NCBI RefSeq assembly: GCF_037094465.1
Contig: NZ_CP146609.1
Coordinates: forward strand, 1,799,501 to 1,863,500
DNA: 64,000 nt
Reading direction: 5' to 3'
From: Pseudodesulfovibrio sp. 5S69
Lineage (GTDB): Bacteria > Desulfobacterota > Desulfovibrionia > Desulfovibrionales > Desulfovibrionaceae
Shown: piece by piece, positions 16,582 to 27,043 of the stretch
How positions within the stretch are numbered: position 1 is the first letter of the stretch
Layout of the letters: each line of letters opens with the position of its first letter
The notes under the pieces: model-generated
The model's input: only the letters and a program-made list of their open reading frames with translations
Database searches by the model: none
What the model was told of the DNA's origin: nothing
Translations under genes and position numbers: made by a program

Positions 16582-17841
16582 ATGGATTTACGCGAACAGA
16601 TGGTGGACATGGGCAGGCGCGCCAAGGCGGCGTCGCGCAGGCTTTCGGCGGCCTCGGGCAAGGCCAAGCAGGACGCCCTGCTGATCCTGGCCGACCTGCT
16701 GGAGACCGAGGCCCCGGCCATCCGCGAGGCCAACCGGCTCGACCTGGACGAGGCGGCCGAGAACGGCCTGGACAAGGCCCGCGTGCAGCGGCTGACCATC
16801 AGCGACAAGGTCCTCAAGTCCATGATCCAGGGCTGCCGCGAGGTGGCGGCCATGGCCGACCCCGTGGGCGAGATCGAGTCCATGGTCAAGCGCCCCAATG
16901 GTATGCTCGTGGGCCGCATGCGCGTGCCGCTCGGCGTGGTGGCCATGATCTACGAGTCCCGGCCCAACGCCACGGTGGACGCGGGCATCCTCTGCCTCAA
17001 GGCGGGCAACGCGGTCATCCTGCGCGGCGGCTCCGAGGCCTTCCACTCCAACAGGTGTTTGGCCGACCTGATGCACAAGGCCCTGGAAAAGGCGGGCCTG
17101 CCCAGCGACGCGGTCCAGGTGCCGCCGACCACGGACCGCGAGGCCGTGGCCGAGATGCTCAAGCTTGAAGAATACATCGACGTGGTCATCCCGCGCGGCG
17201 GCGAGGGGCTCATCCGGGCCGTGACCAGCCAGGCGACCATGCCGGTGCTCAAGCATTACAAGGGCGTGTGCCAGATTTTCGCCGATGCCTCCTGCGACAT
17301 CGACAAGGCCGTGCCGATCATCGAGAACGCCAAGATGCAGTACCCCAGCGGCTGCAACGCCGCGGAGTGCCTGTTGGTCCATCGGGACGTGGCCGGGAGG
17401 CTGCTGCCCAGGGTGGCCGAGGCCATCGGCCCCAAGGGCGTCAAGTTCAAGGCCTGCCCCGAATCCCTGCCCCTGCTCGGCGCGTATGCCGAGCCCGCTG
17501 CGGACGAGGACTGGGGCTGCGAGTTCCTGGACCTGATCCTGGCGGTCAAGGTGGTCGCGGACCTGGACGAGGCCATGGACTACATCGCGGAGTACGGCTC
17601 CAACCACACCGAAGCCATCCTGTCCGAGGACTACGCCAACTGCATGCGCTTCGTGCGCGAGGTGGATGCCTCCCTGGTCGTGGCCAATTCCACCACGCGT
17701 TTCAACGACGGCGCGCAGCTCGGCCTGGGCGCGGAGATCGGCATCTCCACCTCCAAGCTCCACGCCTACGGCCCCATGGGCATCAAGGAGCTGACCAGCG
17801 CCAAGTTCGTCCTCCTGGGCGAAGGCCAGATCCGGGAGTAG
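16582..17841 (+). CDS. proA: Gamma-glutamyl phosphate reductase
   Basis: A 419-residue aldehyde-dehydrogenase-fold enzyme that reduces gamma-glutamyl phosphate to glutamate semialdehyde with NADPH, the second step of proline synthesis. The catalytic cysteine is in YPSGCNAAECLL near residue 257. Other family marks are GVVAMIYESRPNATVDA, VIPRGGEGLI and the C-terminal GLGAEIGISTSKLHAYGPMG. Length is standard. The start has AAGGAGA 7 bases upstream. proB is not in the window. A terminator follows. Confidence 0.97.
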   Translation: MDLREQMVDMGRRAKAASRRLSAASGKAKQDALLILADLLETEAPAIREANRLDLDEAAENGLDKARVQRLTISDKVLKSMIQGCREVAAMADPVGEIESMVKRPNGMLVGRMRVPLGVVAMIYESRPNATVDAGILCLKAGNAVILRGGSEAFHSNRCLADLMHKALEKAGLPSDAVQVPPTTDREAVAEMLKLEEYIDVVIPRGGEGLIRAVTSQATMPVLKHYKGVCQIFADASCDIDKAVPIIENAKMQYPSGCNAAECLLVHRDVAGRLLPRVAEAIGPKGVKFKACPESLPLLGAYAEPAADEDWGCEFLDLILAVKVVADLDEAMDYIAEYGSNHTEAILSEDYANCMRFVREVDASLVVANSTTRFNDGAQLGLGAEIGISTSKLHAYGPMGIKELTSAKFVLLGEGQIRE

Positions 17842-17875
17842 CCGCTTCCCGGTTCCGATTACTTAATGAAATGAA

Positions 17876-17905
17876 CGGGGCCGTCCGCAAGGGCGGCCCT
17901 TTTTG
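17876..17905 (+). terminator. Terminator after proA
   Basis: A hairpin GGGCCGTCC-GCAA-GGGCGGCCC (one G-T pair), ending in five T residues, about 35 bases after the stop codon. Confidence 0.85.
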
Positions 17906-17967
17906 TTGGCCCGGCCCCCCGATTTCCTGTATGTCGATACCAGTGAACCGCCAGGGAGGTGTGCGCC

Positions 17968-18597
17968 ATGGAAATCCTCTTGAAATTGTTGGATTGGCCT
18001 TTTTTGCTGTTCGTGGGCCTGGTCCTGTTCGTCCAGACCTTCCGGGAGGAGATGCGGAAGGTGATCGCCCGAGGGGGGCTGACCGTCACCTGGGGGGACG
18101 CCACCTTTTCCATCGACAAGCTGCCCGAACAGCTGGACGAGAACTTCGCTCCGCTTGATGACGACATCAGGACGCTGGAGGAACGTGTCGCCCGGCTGGA
18201 GTCCGGTTCGGGCGTACCGCTGGTGCGCGCCGTTCGGCTGGCCGCCCCCCTGCGCGTGGCCCCCATGGAAAGCCCCGGCGGCATCATGGGGGGGGGCTCC
18301 GGGGCGGCCGGGTTCATGCGGGCCAAGGCCGATGCGGACGGGGAGGTCCGCTTTGAAGGGCCGCATCTTGCGGAAGCCGTCCCCGAGACCCCGGCGGTGG
18401 ATGACGAAGCCGCGCGCCAAACGATGCTGGCCGCCCTGGGCGAGGGCAAGTACCGCTGGCGCAGCCTGGACCGGCTGGCCACGGTGGCCGGGATATCGAC
18501 GTCCAGGGCGGATTCGCTGTTGCGCGCCATGCCGGACGAGGTCGTCATGGGCGCGGGCAGGCAGGGGCGGCCGCTGGCCCGGCTCCGCTCCCGGTGA
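17968..18597 (+). CDS. Single-pass membrane protein with helix-turn-helix-like C-terminus
   Basis: A 209-residue protein of unknown family. Residues 1-25 form one N-terminal membrane helix (LDWPFLLFVGLVLFVQTF), followed by a charged region and a short coiled coil (residues 65-80, DDDIRTLEERVARLE). A glycine-rich linker (GGIMGGGSG) leads to a C-terminal segment from about residue 155 (YRWRSLDRLATVAGIST then ADSLLRAMPDEVVMG) that looks like a winged helix. GGGAGGT lies 7 bases before ATG 17968. It stands alone between the proA terminator and nadD. A regulatory or adaptor role is possible. Confidence 0.65.
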   Translation: MEILLKLLDWPFLLFVGLVLFVQTFREEMRKVIARGGLTVTWGDATFSIDKLPEQLDENFAPLDDDIRTLEERVARLESGSGVPLVRAVRLAAPLRVAPMESPGGIMGGGSGAAGFMRAKADADGEVRFEGPHLAEAVPETPAVDDEAARQTMLAALGEGKYRWRSLDRLATVAGISTSRADSLLRAMPDEVVMGAGRQGRPLARLRSR

Positions 18598-18666
18598 TCT
18601 CTCCGCCCGCCGCTCCTTGATTTTTCCAGGGCCTGCCCGTATCTGAGGAGTGTAAGGAGATCGGCA

Positions 18667-19329
18667 ATGAAGATAGGTATTTTGGGCGGCAGTTTCAATC
18701 CGGTGCACACCGGCCACGTACGCATGGCCGTGGAGGTCCTCGAACAGCTCGGCCTGGACCGGGTGGAGCTGGTCCCGGCGAGCGAGCCCCCGCACAAGCG
18801 GGTGGAAGACGTCCTGCCCTTTGACCTGCGCATGGCCCTGGTTCGCCGGGCCATCGCGGACATCCCCGGCCTGGGGGCCAACCCCCTGGAGGCCGAACGG
18901 CCCGGCCCTTCGTTCACCTGCGACACCCTGACCTGTTACCGTACGCAAGCGCCGGAAAACGAACTCCATTTCATCCTGGGCGCGTCCACCTTCCTGGAAC
19001 TGCACAACTGGCATCACGGGCTGGAGATCCCGGCCCTGGCCTCGCTGGTGGTGGTCAACCGCTGGGAGGCGGCCGACAACGTGGCCGGGTTCGTGACCGA
19101 ACACTGGCCCGAAGCGGCCTCCGAGGGGGCGGGCCTGTGGCGCCTGCCCGGCGGCAACGCCATCCGGCTGCTGGACACTCCCCGCCTGGACATCAAGGGC
19201 GGACAGATCCGGACCCGCTGGCTGGATCGCCGCAACCTGAGCCTGCTGGTCCCGGACGGGGTCCGCGACCTGCTTGAGGAGCGCGCGGACGAGATCGAAC
19301 CCCATTGGGGCGAACGCCGGGGGGCCTGA
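18667..19329 (+). CDS. nadD: Nicotinate-nucleotide adenylyltransferase
   Basis: A 220-residue nucleotidyltransferase that joins ATP and nicotinate mononucleotide to make deamido-NAD, the penultimate step of NAD synthesis. The ATP-binding motif GSFNPVHTGH spans residues 8-17, followed by PASEPPHKR, the conserved S-F-T-C-D-T segment and FILGASTFLELHNWHH. The C-terminal ISSTxIR motif of the family is altered here to IKGGQIRTRW. AAGGAGA supports ATG 18667. The next gene starts two bases after the stop, so the two are probably coupled. Confidence 0.93.
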   Translation: MKIGILGGSFNPVHTGHVRMAVEVLEQLGLDRVELVPASEPPHKRVEDVLPFDLRMALVRRAIADIPGLGANPLEAERPGPSFTCDTLTCYRTQAPENELHFILGASTFLELHNWHHGLEIPALASLVVVNRWEAADNVAGFVTEHWPEAASEGAGLWRLPGGNAIRLLDTPRLDIKGGQIRTRWLDRRNLSLLVPDGVRDLLEERADEIEPHWGERRGA

Positions 19330-19331
19330 CC

Positions 19332-20150
19332 GTGCAACGGCTGCTCCTCCCCCTTGTCTGCGCGGCGCTTTTCGTTGCCGCGGCCTACGGCACCTACCGG
19401 CTCATGGCCCTGGTCAACGGGTCGTCCGGGCCGGTGGAGGTGACCATGCCCGAGGCGCCGCCCGGCCCCGAGCCGCCCGCCGCCGCACCGCAGGCCACGG
19501 CCCCCATGGAGGTCTTGCCCTTCCCGCCGAGGACCGGGGTGGGCGTGGACGTGGAGCTGGACCGCGAGCTGGCCGTGCGCGAGGGCGAGCTGTTGCTATC
19601 CGGCGCGGTGGAGGAACTCTATCCGGTCCTGCGGCCGATCCGGGCCATGGACCTGGCCATGCCCGAGGGCGTGCCCGTCGGGCGGCTGGACCCGGACGTG
19701 GGCTGGGGCGTATATTTCATGCTGCGGGACGGGACCCTGCTTGCCGAGGTTCCGAGGCCCATGGCCCCCGAGGGCAGGCGGCTCGGTCTGCGCGTGGACG
19801 GCCAGGGCCGGGTCGTGGGCGAGCGTCCGTGGTTCGACCTGGACGCCCGCAAGCGCCTGGACGGGGCGGCCTGGACCGGGGGCGAGCGCACGCTGTTCGC
19901 CACCGGCGGCGTCCTGCCGGTGCGCACACGGCGGTTCGAGGAGCGCTACCGGGGCGCGAAGTGCGACGAGCAGGGCCTGTGCGGCGGGACCATCGCGTTC
20001 AGCGAATACGAGAAGGGCAAGGACAAACCCGTGGGCGGTAGCGTGGTCATCCTCGGCGCCGAGGACACCATCCACGTTTACGGGCTGGTCATCGACCCGA
20101 TCGAGTTCACTCCGGGCGGGTTGCGCTACGTGGTCAGGAAGGATCGTTGA
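19332..20150 (+). CDS. Exported or membrane-anchored protein of unknown function
   Basis: A 272-residue product from a GTG start two bases after the nadD stop; an in-frame ATG at 19305 inside nadD is an alternative. It has an N-terminal hydrophobic segment (RLLLPLVCAALFVAAAYGTY), a Pro/Ala-rich linker (PEAPPGPEPPAAAPQA) and a beta-rich C-terminal part with two cysteines near KCDEQGLCGG that could form a disulfide. This fits a periplasmic domain held by a signal anchor. No family recognised. Its last 17 bases overlap the 3' end of the convergent glycosyltransferase gene. Confidence 0.65.
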   Translation: MQRLLLPLVCAALFVAAAYGTYRLMALVNGSSGPVEVTMPEAPPGPEPPAAAPQATAPMEVLPFPPRTGVGVDVELDRELAVREGELLLSGAVEELYPVLRPIRAMDLAMPEGVPVGRLDPDVGWGVYFMLRDGTLLAEVPRPMAPEGRRLGLRVDGQGRVVGERPWFDLDARKRLDGAAWTGGERTLFATGGVLPVRTRRFEERYRGAKCDEQGLCGGTIAFSEYEKGKDKPVGGSVVILGAEDTIHVYGLVIDPIEFTPGGLRYVVRKDR

Positions 20151-21177
20151 ACGCGGGCCGAACGGATCGGGCCAGGGAGGCCCGGACCGCGTCGAGGACC
20201 GTCTCGGGCGTGGTCTCGGTCATGCATTCGAAGCCGCGCGTACATTTCCCGGCCCCGTGCAGGGAGCAGGGGCGGCAGGGCAGGTCCCGTTCCAGGACCA
20301 CGTCCTTCGGGCCCGCCGGATAGAACCCCCAGGCCTTGGCCGTGGGCCCGAACAGGGCGACCACCGGAGTGCCCACCCCGCAGGCCAGGTGCATGGGCCC
20401 GGAGTCGCCGGTGACCAGCAGGTCGGCCCGCGCGAGCAGGCCGCAGGTGGCCCGCAGGTCGGTCTGGTTGGTCAGGTCGCGCTCGTGGCCGCTGGTCAGC
20501 GGGGCCACGCTTCTGCCCACCACGAACCAATTGATGTCTTCGGCGTCCAGCAGGGCGGCCAGCCGGATCCAGTTCTCGGCGGGCCACTGCTTGGACGGGT
20601 GGGTGGCGTAGGGGTGCAGAGCCACGCGCGGCCCCTCGCAGGAGATGGGCGACAGCCGCCGTTCGGCCGCCCGCGTCTCGTCTTCGGTCAGGTAGACGCG
20701 CGGCAGCACGGCCTCGCGTTCGGGCGCGGCCCGGTCCAGGGCCAGGGCGTAGCGCTGGGGCACGTTCAGGGCTTCGAGCTTCGCGCGGAAGCGGTCCGAG
20801 CGGGTGCGCTCGAACAGGCGGCGGGCCAGGCCGAACTTGGGATAGCGGCGGACCGGCCCCTTCCAACGCAGGGCCAGGATGCGCGAGCGCAGGGTGCCGT
20901 GCAGGTCGATGAGCGTGCCGCCCGCGTATTGCCGGGCCAGCTCGCCGGTCCTGCGCAGCCAGCCCGCGTCGGTCAGGTCCGCCTTGGACAGGCCGATGGT
21001 CCCGGCCACGGCGGGGTGGTTGGCGAGCAGGGGCAGATTGGCCTCCCTGGTCGCGAAGACGAAGGGTTGGCCGGTCCGCTCGAACCAGTGGGACAGGACG
21101 CCGGTGGCCAGGGCCACGTCGCCCATATGCCCCAGGCGGAAGACCACGGCGGGATGTTCGGCTGCGCTCGGATTCAT
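20134..21177 (-). CDS. Family 9 glycosyltransferase (heptosyltransferase type)
   Basis: A 347-residue GT-B glycosyltransferase related to ADP-heptose:LPS heptosyltransferases, which build the lipopolysaccharide inner core at the cytoplasmic face. Marks are FRLGHMGDVALATGVL at the N-terminus, LIDLHGTLRSR, and the donor-site motif LLVTGDSGPMHLACGVGTP followed by VALFGPT. A C-terminal PCRPCSLHGAGKC cysteine cluster is common in this family. ATG 21177 has AGGA 5 bases upstream; a frame opening at 21213 is less likely. The specific sugar is not deducible. Confidence 0.88.
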   Translation of the reverse strand: MNPSAAEHPAVVFRLGHMGDVALATGVLSHWFERTGQPFVFATREANLPLLANHPAVAGTIGLSKADLTDAGWLRRTGELARQYAGGTLIDLHGTLRSRILALRWKGPVRRYPKFGLARRLFERTRSDRFRAKLEALNVPQRYALALDRAAPEREAVLPRVYLTEDETRAAERRLSPISCEGPRVALHPYATHPSKQWPAENWIRLAALLDAEDINWFVVGRSVAPLTSGHERDLTNQTDLRATCGLLARADLLVTGDSGPMHLACGVGTPVVALFGPTAKAWGFYPAGPKDVVLERDLPCRPCSLHGAGKCTRGFECMTETTPETVLDAVRASLARSVRPAFNDPS

Positions 21178-21308
21178 GCTCGTCCTGTTCGCCTCAATCG
21201 CCCTGGAAGTCAAGCCTGTTGCGTGTTGCGCAGGTTCGTGGCATCTGCTACATCCATCGGTAATGCATTGTGTCCGTTCCTCTCGTTTCCAGGAAGTGAA
21301 GAGAACCC

Positions 21309-22370
21309 ATGGTTGAACTCATACTCGCCGTCGGCGTGGCCGTCTTTGTGTCCGCATTCTGCTCCGTGGCCGAAGCGGCCCTCTATTCCATGACCTGGGC
21401 CGACATCCAGAAGCTCAAGGACAGCGGCCGCAAGTCCGCGGTTTTGCTCCACAGGCTTCGCTCCAAGATCGACGAGCCCATCACCGCCATCCTGACGCTC
21501 AACACCTGCGCGCACACCGCCGGGGCGGCGGTGGCCGGCTGGGCCTGGGCCAAGCTTTACGGCGAAGACACGCTTTGGCTCTTTACAGTTTGCTTTACAG
21601 TAATTATTCTCATTTTCACGGAGATCATGCCCAAGACGCTGGGCGTGCTCTACTCGGACGTGATCGCGCCGCCCCTGGCCCGGCCGCTCAAGGGCATGGT
21701 CTGGGTGTTCAAGCCGATCATCGCCATCATGGGCGTGCTGTCCAAAGCGGTCAGCCACAGGGAGTCCAAGCCGGACCACACCGAGGACGACATCCGGGCC
21801 ATCGTCAGCCTGACGCGCCGTTCCGGGGTGATCAAACAGTACGAGGAGACCTCCATCCGGAACATCCTCTCCCTGGACTCCAAGACGGCGGAGCAGATCA
21901 TGACTCCGAGGACCGTGGTCTTTTCGCTGCCCGCGGACATGACCGTGGCCCAGGCCAGGGAGGAGCACCCCAACTGGCCGCACAGCCGCATCCCGGTGTA
22001 CGAAGAGGATACCGAGGACATCGTGGGCGTGGTCTACCGGCGGTTGGTGCTTGAGGCCCTGGCCGACGACCGGGATGAACTCAAGCTGTCGGATATCATG
22101 CGTCCGGTGCGCTTCGTCCTGGAGTCCGTCACCCTGGACAAGCTCCTGGTGCAGTTCCTGGGCAGCCGCATGCACCTGGCCGTGGTCCTGGACGAGTACG
22201 GCGGGGTGGCCGGAGTGGTCACCCTGGAGGACGTGCTCGAAGAGATTTTGGGAAGCGAAATAGTTGACGAGACCGACCAGGTGGTGGATATGCGGGAACT
22301 CGCCCGCACGCAGCGGGACGAGCTGACCCGCGCCCGCAACGGCTCCACCGGCGGGGACAAGAACGAATAG
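21309..22370 (+). CDS. CNNM/CorC-type membrane protein with CBS domains
   Basis: A 353-residue protein of the CNNM (DUF21 plus CBS pair) family linked to magnesium or cobalt efflux and often mislabelled hemolysin. The membrane domain (residues 1-135) has the family's SAFCSVAEAALYSM and FTEIMPKTLG motifs. Two CBS repeats occupy about 185-305, with EQIMTPRTVVFSL, HSRIPVYEEDTEDIVGVV and VVLDEYGGVAGVVTLEDVLE. The CorC_HlyC C-terminal domain is absent, so the protein is a short version. It starts 20 bases ahead of ccmE and may share its transcript. Confidence 0.9.
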   Translation: MVELILAVGVAVFVSAFCSVAEAALYSMTWADIQKLKDSGRKSAVLLHRLRSKIDEPITAILTLNTCAHTAGAAVAGWAWAKLYGEDTLWLFTVCFTVIILIFTEIMPKTLGVLYSDVIAPPLARPLKGMVWVFKPIIAIMGVLSKAVSHRESKPDHTEDDIRAIVSLTRRSGVIKQYEETSIRNILSLDSKTAEQIMTPRTVVFSLPADMTVAQAREEHPNWPHSRIPVYEEDTEDIVGVVYRRLVLEALADDRDELKLSDIMRPVRFVLESVTLDKLLVQFLGSRMHLAVVLDEYGGVAGVVTLEDVLEEILGSEIVDETDQVVDMRELARTQRDELTRARNGSTGGDKNE

Positions 22371-22390
22371 CGCTCGGCGCAAGGAACCAT

Positions 22391-22831
22391 ATGGCCAAGA
22401 AGTCCAATAAAATCGTGTACGCCGTCGCCCTGGTGCTCTTTCTGGGCGGCCTTTCCTACCTCATCTTTTCCGGCCTGACCCAGGATTCGGTCTACTTCCT
22501 GAACGTGACCGAGGCCCTGGCCCAGGACAGGGCGGAGATCGGCAACGCCCGGCTGTTCGGCAAGGTCTCGCCCAGAGGGCTGGCCATCGCGGACGGCAAG
22601 CTCGGGGCCGACTTCAACCTGGTGGACAAGGTGCAGCACGACAAGACCCTGCGGGTGGAGTACAAGGGCGCGCTGCCCGACACATTCAAGCCGGACGTCG
22701 AGGTCATCGTGGAGGGCCGGTTCTCCACGGACGGGCAGGTCTTCATGGCCAAGACCCTGGTGACCAAGTGCCCCTCCAAGTACGAGGAGAAGAGCAAGCA
22801 GATGGACGCGCAGCAGGGGCAGGCCGGTTAG
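22391..22831 (+). CDS. ccmE: Cytochrome c maturation haem chaperone CcmE, cysteine variant
   Basis: A 146-residue periplasmic haem chaperone with one N-terminal membrane helix (residues 8-28) and an OB-fold barrel. Classical CcmE binds haem through His in HxxxY. Here the motif is CPSKY, with Cys127 and Tyr131. This matches the Cys-type CcmE described for Desulfovibrio desulfuricans and archaea, in which Cys replaces the His. It heads the ccmE-F-A-B-C-D cluster. The ribosome site AAGGAAC precedes ATG 22391. Confidence 0.95.
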   Translation: MAKKSNKIVYAVALVLFLGGLSYLIFSGLTQDSVYFLNVTEALAQDRAEIGNARLFGKVSPRGLAIADGKLGADFNLVDKVQHDKTLRVEYKGALPDTFKPDVEVIVEGRFSTDGQVFMAKTLVTKCPSKYEEKSKQMDAQQGQAG

Positions 22832-22846
22832 TGAAATCTTTTTCAC
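22831..22846. repeat. Small palindrome at the ccmE-ccmF junction
   Basis: GTGAAA-TCTT-TTTCAC, a perfect inverted repeat abutting the ccmE stop. It recalls a CRP/FNR-type half-site pair (GTGA...TCAC), but the spacer is two bases too long for CRP. It may equally be an RNA hairpin. Confidence 0.25.
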
Positions 22847-22962
22847 ATGATTGCACCCCGGTTTTTTCCTTTCTATCGCCGTTGGACCCGCCGGACACGA
22901 GCGCGGGCCGTGGGGGCGCCGACCCCTTCGCCCGCTCGCCGAATTTGTTGTAAGGAGCCTCT

Positions 22963-24861
<1,899 letters not shown>

Positions 24862-25530
24862 ATGGCGGACGGTCCGGGCAAAGCGCTGCTGACCGTGAAG
24901 CGGGCGGCCAAATTCTTCGGCAACAAGCTCGTCTTCAAGGAGATATCCTGCGAGGTCCGCCCCGGCGAGATCCTGTTGGTGGCCGGTCCCAACGGCGCGG
25001 GCAAGTCCACGCTCATGCGCATCATGGCGGGGTTGAGCAAGCCGTCCGCGGGTGAGGTCCGGCTTGAGCTCGAACCCGAGGAGACCGCCTACCTCGGTCA
25101 TGCCACCTTCATCTATCCGGGGTTGACGGCCCTGGAGAACCTGCGCTTCTGGGCCTCCATGTACGGTCTGTCGCCGGACGCGGACGAGCTTATGGCCTTG
25201 CTCAAACGGGTGGGGCTGGAACGGGCGGCCGAGGAGAAGGCCGGGTCGTTCTCGCGCGGCATGGCCCAGCGGCTGAATCTGGCGCGCATCTACCAGGCGG
25301 AGCCCAGGCTCATTTTCCTCGATGAGCCCGGCACCGGCCTGGACCCCGCCTCGTTGAAGCGGCTGCGCGGCGAGATCACCGGGCTGCGCGACCGGGGCAC
25401 GGCCATCGTCTGGATCAGCCACCACGTGACCGAGGACGCGGCTCTGGCCGACACGGTCCTGGCCTTGGGCGGACGCAGAGTGGAATATTTCGGCCCGGCC
25501 TCGGGCTTCACCCCGGAGGGCGCATGCTGA
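24862..25530 (+). CDS. ccmA: CcmA, ATPase of the haem exporter module
   Basis: A 222-residue ABC ATPase that, with CcmB, drives release of holo-CcmE from CcmC. Walker A is VAGPNGAGKSTLMR (near residue 45), the signature region is GSFSRGMAQRLNLARIY and Walker B is LIFLDEPGTGLDP. The signature reads FSRGMAQR rather than LSGGQ, as in many CcmA proteins. It starts at the first base after the ccmF stop and overlaps ccmB by 7 bases. Confidence 0.95.
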   Translation: MADGPGKALLTVKRAAKFFGNKLVFKEISCEVRPGEILLVAGPNGAGKSTLMRIMAGLSKPSAGEVRLELEPEETAYLGHATFIYPGLTALENLRFWASMYGLSPDADELMALLKRVGLERAAEEKAGSFSRGMAQRLNLARIYQAEPRLIFLDEPGTGLDPASLKRLRGEITGLRDRGTAIVWISHHVTEDAALADTVLALGGRRVEYFGPASGFTPEGAC

Positions 25531-26201
25531 AGCGTACGCTGGTCATTGCGAAAAAGGACCTCAAGCTGTCCCTGTCCGGGGGCCAGGGGCTGGTCCAGGC
25601 GGTCCTGCTCGGCCTGCTGCTGATCTTCTTGTTTTCGCTGTCCAAGCCGCTGGGCGGGGCCATCTCGCCCCAGGCCGCGGGAGCCATCTTCTGGCTGGCC
25701 TCGGCCTTCGGCCTGGTTCTGGTCTTCAACGATCTGTTTTCCATAGAGGAAATGAACGGCGCGCGCATCGGCATCCTGTCCTCGCCCGCGCCCGTGCACG
25801 CGGTCTGGCTGGGCAAGGGGCTGGCCGGGTTCGGCCTGCTGTTCGTCTCGCAATTGGTCTTCCTGCCGGCCACGGCGGCCTTCCTGGGCCAGTCGGTCCA
25901 CGGCCCGTGGTGGCTGCTCTGGGTCACGCTGTTCGGCGCGGACCTCGGGCTGGTCATCATCGGCGCGCTGCTCGGGGCGCTCTCCCAGGGCCAGGCGGCC
26001 CGCGAGTCGCTGCTCTCGGTCATCGTGTTCCCGCTGCTGCTGCCCGTGCTTCTGTCCGGCATCACCTTGTTCGGACTGTGTTTTTCACCCGAGCACACCA
26101 TGGGGTACAACCAGTGGCTCGGCCTGATTTTCGCTTTTGACTGTCTGTTCGGCGGGGCCGGGTTGTTCCTGTTCCCGTTTGTCTATAGTGGGGAAGAGTA
26201 G
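25524..26201 (+). CDS. ccmB: CcmB, membrane subunit of the haem exporter module
   Basis: A 225-residue membrane protein with six hydrophobic helices, the usual CcmB size. Marks are an N-terminal KKDLKLSLSGGQGLVQAVLL (family KDLxLxxR), ALLGALSQGQAARESLLSVI, and the polar-to-hydrophobic end QWLGLIFAFDCLFGGAGLFL. It forms the transmembrane part of CcmA2B and works at the inner membrane. It overlaps ccmA (7 bases), and ccmC begins two bases after its stop, showing tight translational coupling. Confidence 0.93.
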   Translation: MLKRTLVIAKKDLKLSLSGGQGLVQAVLLGLLLIFLFSLSKPLGGAISPQAAGAIFWLASAFGLVLVFNDLFSIEEMNGARIGILSSPAPVHAVWLGKGLAGFGLLFVSQLVFLPATAAFLGQSVHGPWWLLWVTLFGADLGLVIIGALLGALSQGQAARESLLSVIVFPLLLPVLLSGITLFGLCFSPEHTMGYNQWLGLIFAFDCLFGGAGLFLFPFVYSGEE

Positions 26202-26203
26202 TT

Positions 26204-26866
26204 ATGAAAGTTTCCATCCTGGCCGTCCTGGCCGGCATCGCCCTGGTGGCGCACCAGGCCATGATCTGGTTTTACGCGCCCATCGCCCAGTCCGGGCCGG
26301 TGCAGAAGATCTTCTACATGCACCTGCCGTGCTCCTGGTGGGCACTGGTCTCCTTTTTCGTGGTCTTCGTGGCCTCCATCCTCTACCTGTTCACGCGCAA
26401 CGACCGATTCGACCGGGTGGCGGCCGGGGCCGGGGAGTTGGGCGTGCTCTTCGCGACCATGACCCTGATCTCCGGGTCCACCTGGGCACGGGCCGAGTGG
26501 GGCCACTGGTGGCTGTGGGACCCGAAGCTGACCACCGCGCTGATCATGTGGTACGTCTACGCCGGATACCTGGTCCTGCGGAACACCCCCATGGGCCGCG
26601 ACCGCAAGGCCCTGGTCTGCGCCGTGCTCGGCATCGTCGCCTTCCTGGACGTGCCGCTGGTCTTCTTTGCGGCCAAGCTCTGGGGCAGCGCCCATCCCGA
26701 TGGCCTGGCCCGGCAGGGCTCGGGCATGGAGGTGCGCATGTGGCACACGGTCTTTGCCGGGCTCTTCGCCTTCGGGCTCCTTTGGGGGGCCATGCTCCTG
26801 ACCCGCATCCGTCAGCTCGGCCAGAAGGCCCGGCTCGAGGCCATGCTCGTCTGGGACGAGGAATAA
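26204..26866 (+). CDS. ccmC: CcmC, haem delivery to CcmE
   Basis: A 220-residue six-helix membrane protein that loads haem onto CcmE. The WWD-domain motif RAEWGHWWLWDPKLTTAL is intact near residues 98-115. Two conserved histidines appear, one in KIFYMHLPCSWWALV (haem ligand) and one in MWHTVFAGLFAFG. It is followed by ccmD. The ribosome site GGGAAGAG lies 8 bases upstream of ATG 26204. Confidence 0.95.
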   Translation: MKVSILAVLAGIALVAHQAMIWFYAPIAQSGPVQKIFYMHLPCSWWALVSFFVVFVASILYLFTRNDRFDRVAAGAGELGVLFATMTLISGSTWARAEWGHWWLWDPKLTTALIMWYVYAGYLVLRNTPMGRDRKALVCAVLGIVAFLDVPLVFFAAKLWGSAHPDGLARQGSGMEVRMWHTVFAGLFAFGLLWGAMLLTRIRQLGQKARLEAMLVWDEE

Positions 26867-26896
26867 CAACGTACGCAAAAACGCAGGGGATACACC

Positions 26897-27043
26897 ATGT
26901 CCGCAACCGTCTATATCTTCATCGCCAACGTGGCCGTCTGGCTCGGCGTGGCCGGCTATCTCGCCTTCCTGGCCTCGCGTTCGGCCGGGCTCGAAAAGCG
27001 CATCCGCCAACTGGAACTGCTGGGGGACGAGCATGACGGATAA
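26897..27043 (+). CDS. ccmD: CcmD-like small membrane protein
   Basis: A 48-residue protein fits CcmD, which is needed to release CcmE from CcmABC. It has one membrane helix (VYIFIANVAVWLGVAGYLAF) and a short basic, coiled-coil-like cytoplasmic tail (LEKRIRQLELLGDE). Length and topology match CcmD, a family with little sequence conservation. GGGGA lies 7 bases before ATG 26897, and the last 11 bases overlap the next gene. Position directly after ccmC is the strongest support. Confidence 0.8.
   Translation: MSATVYIFIANVAVWLGVAGYLAFLASRSAGLEKRIRQLELLGDEHDG

Noticed and set aside
22831..22846. CRP or HcpR operator at GTGAAA-TCTT-TTTCAC
   Set aside because: The GTGA...TCAC spacing is eight bases, not six, and the site lies inside the ccm cluster rather than before it.
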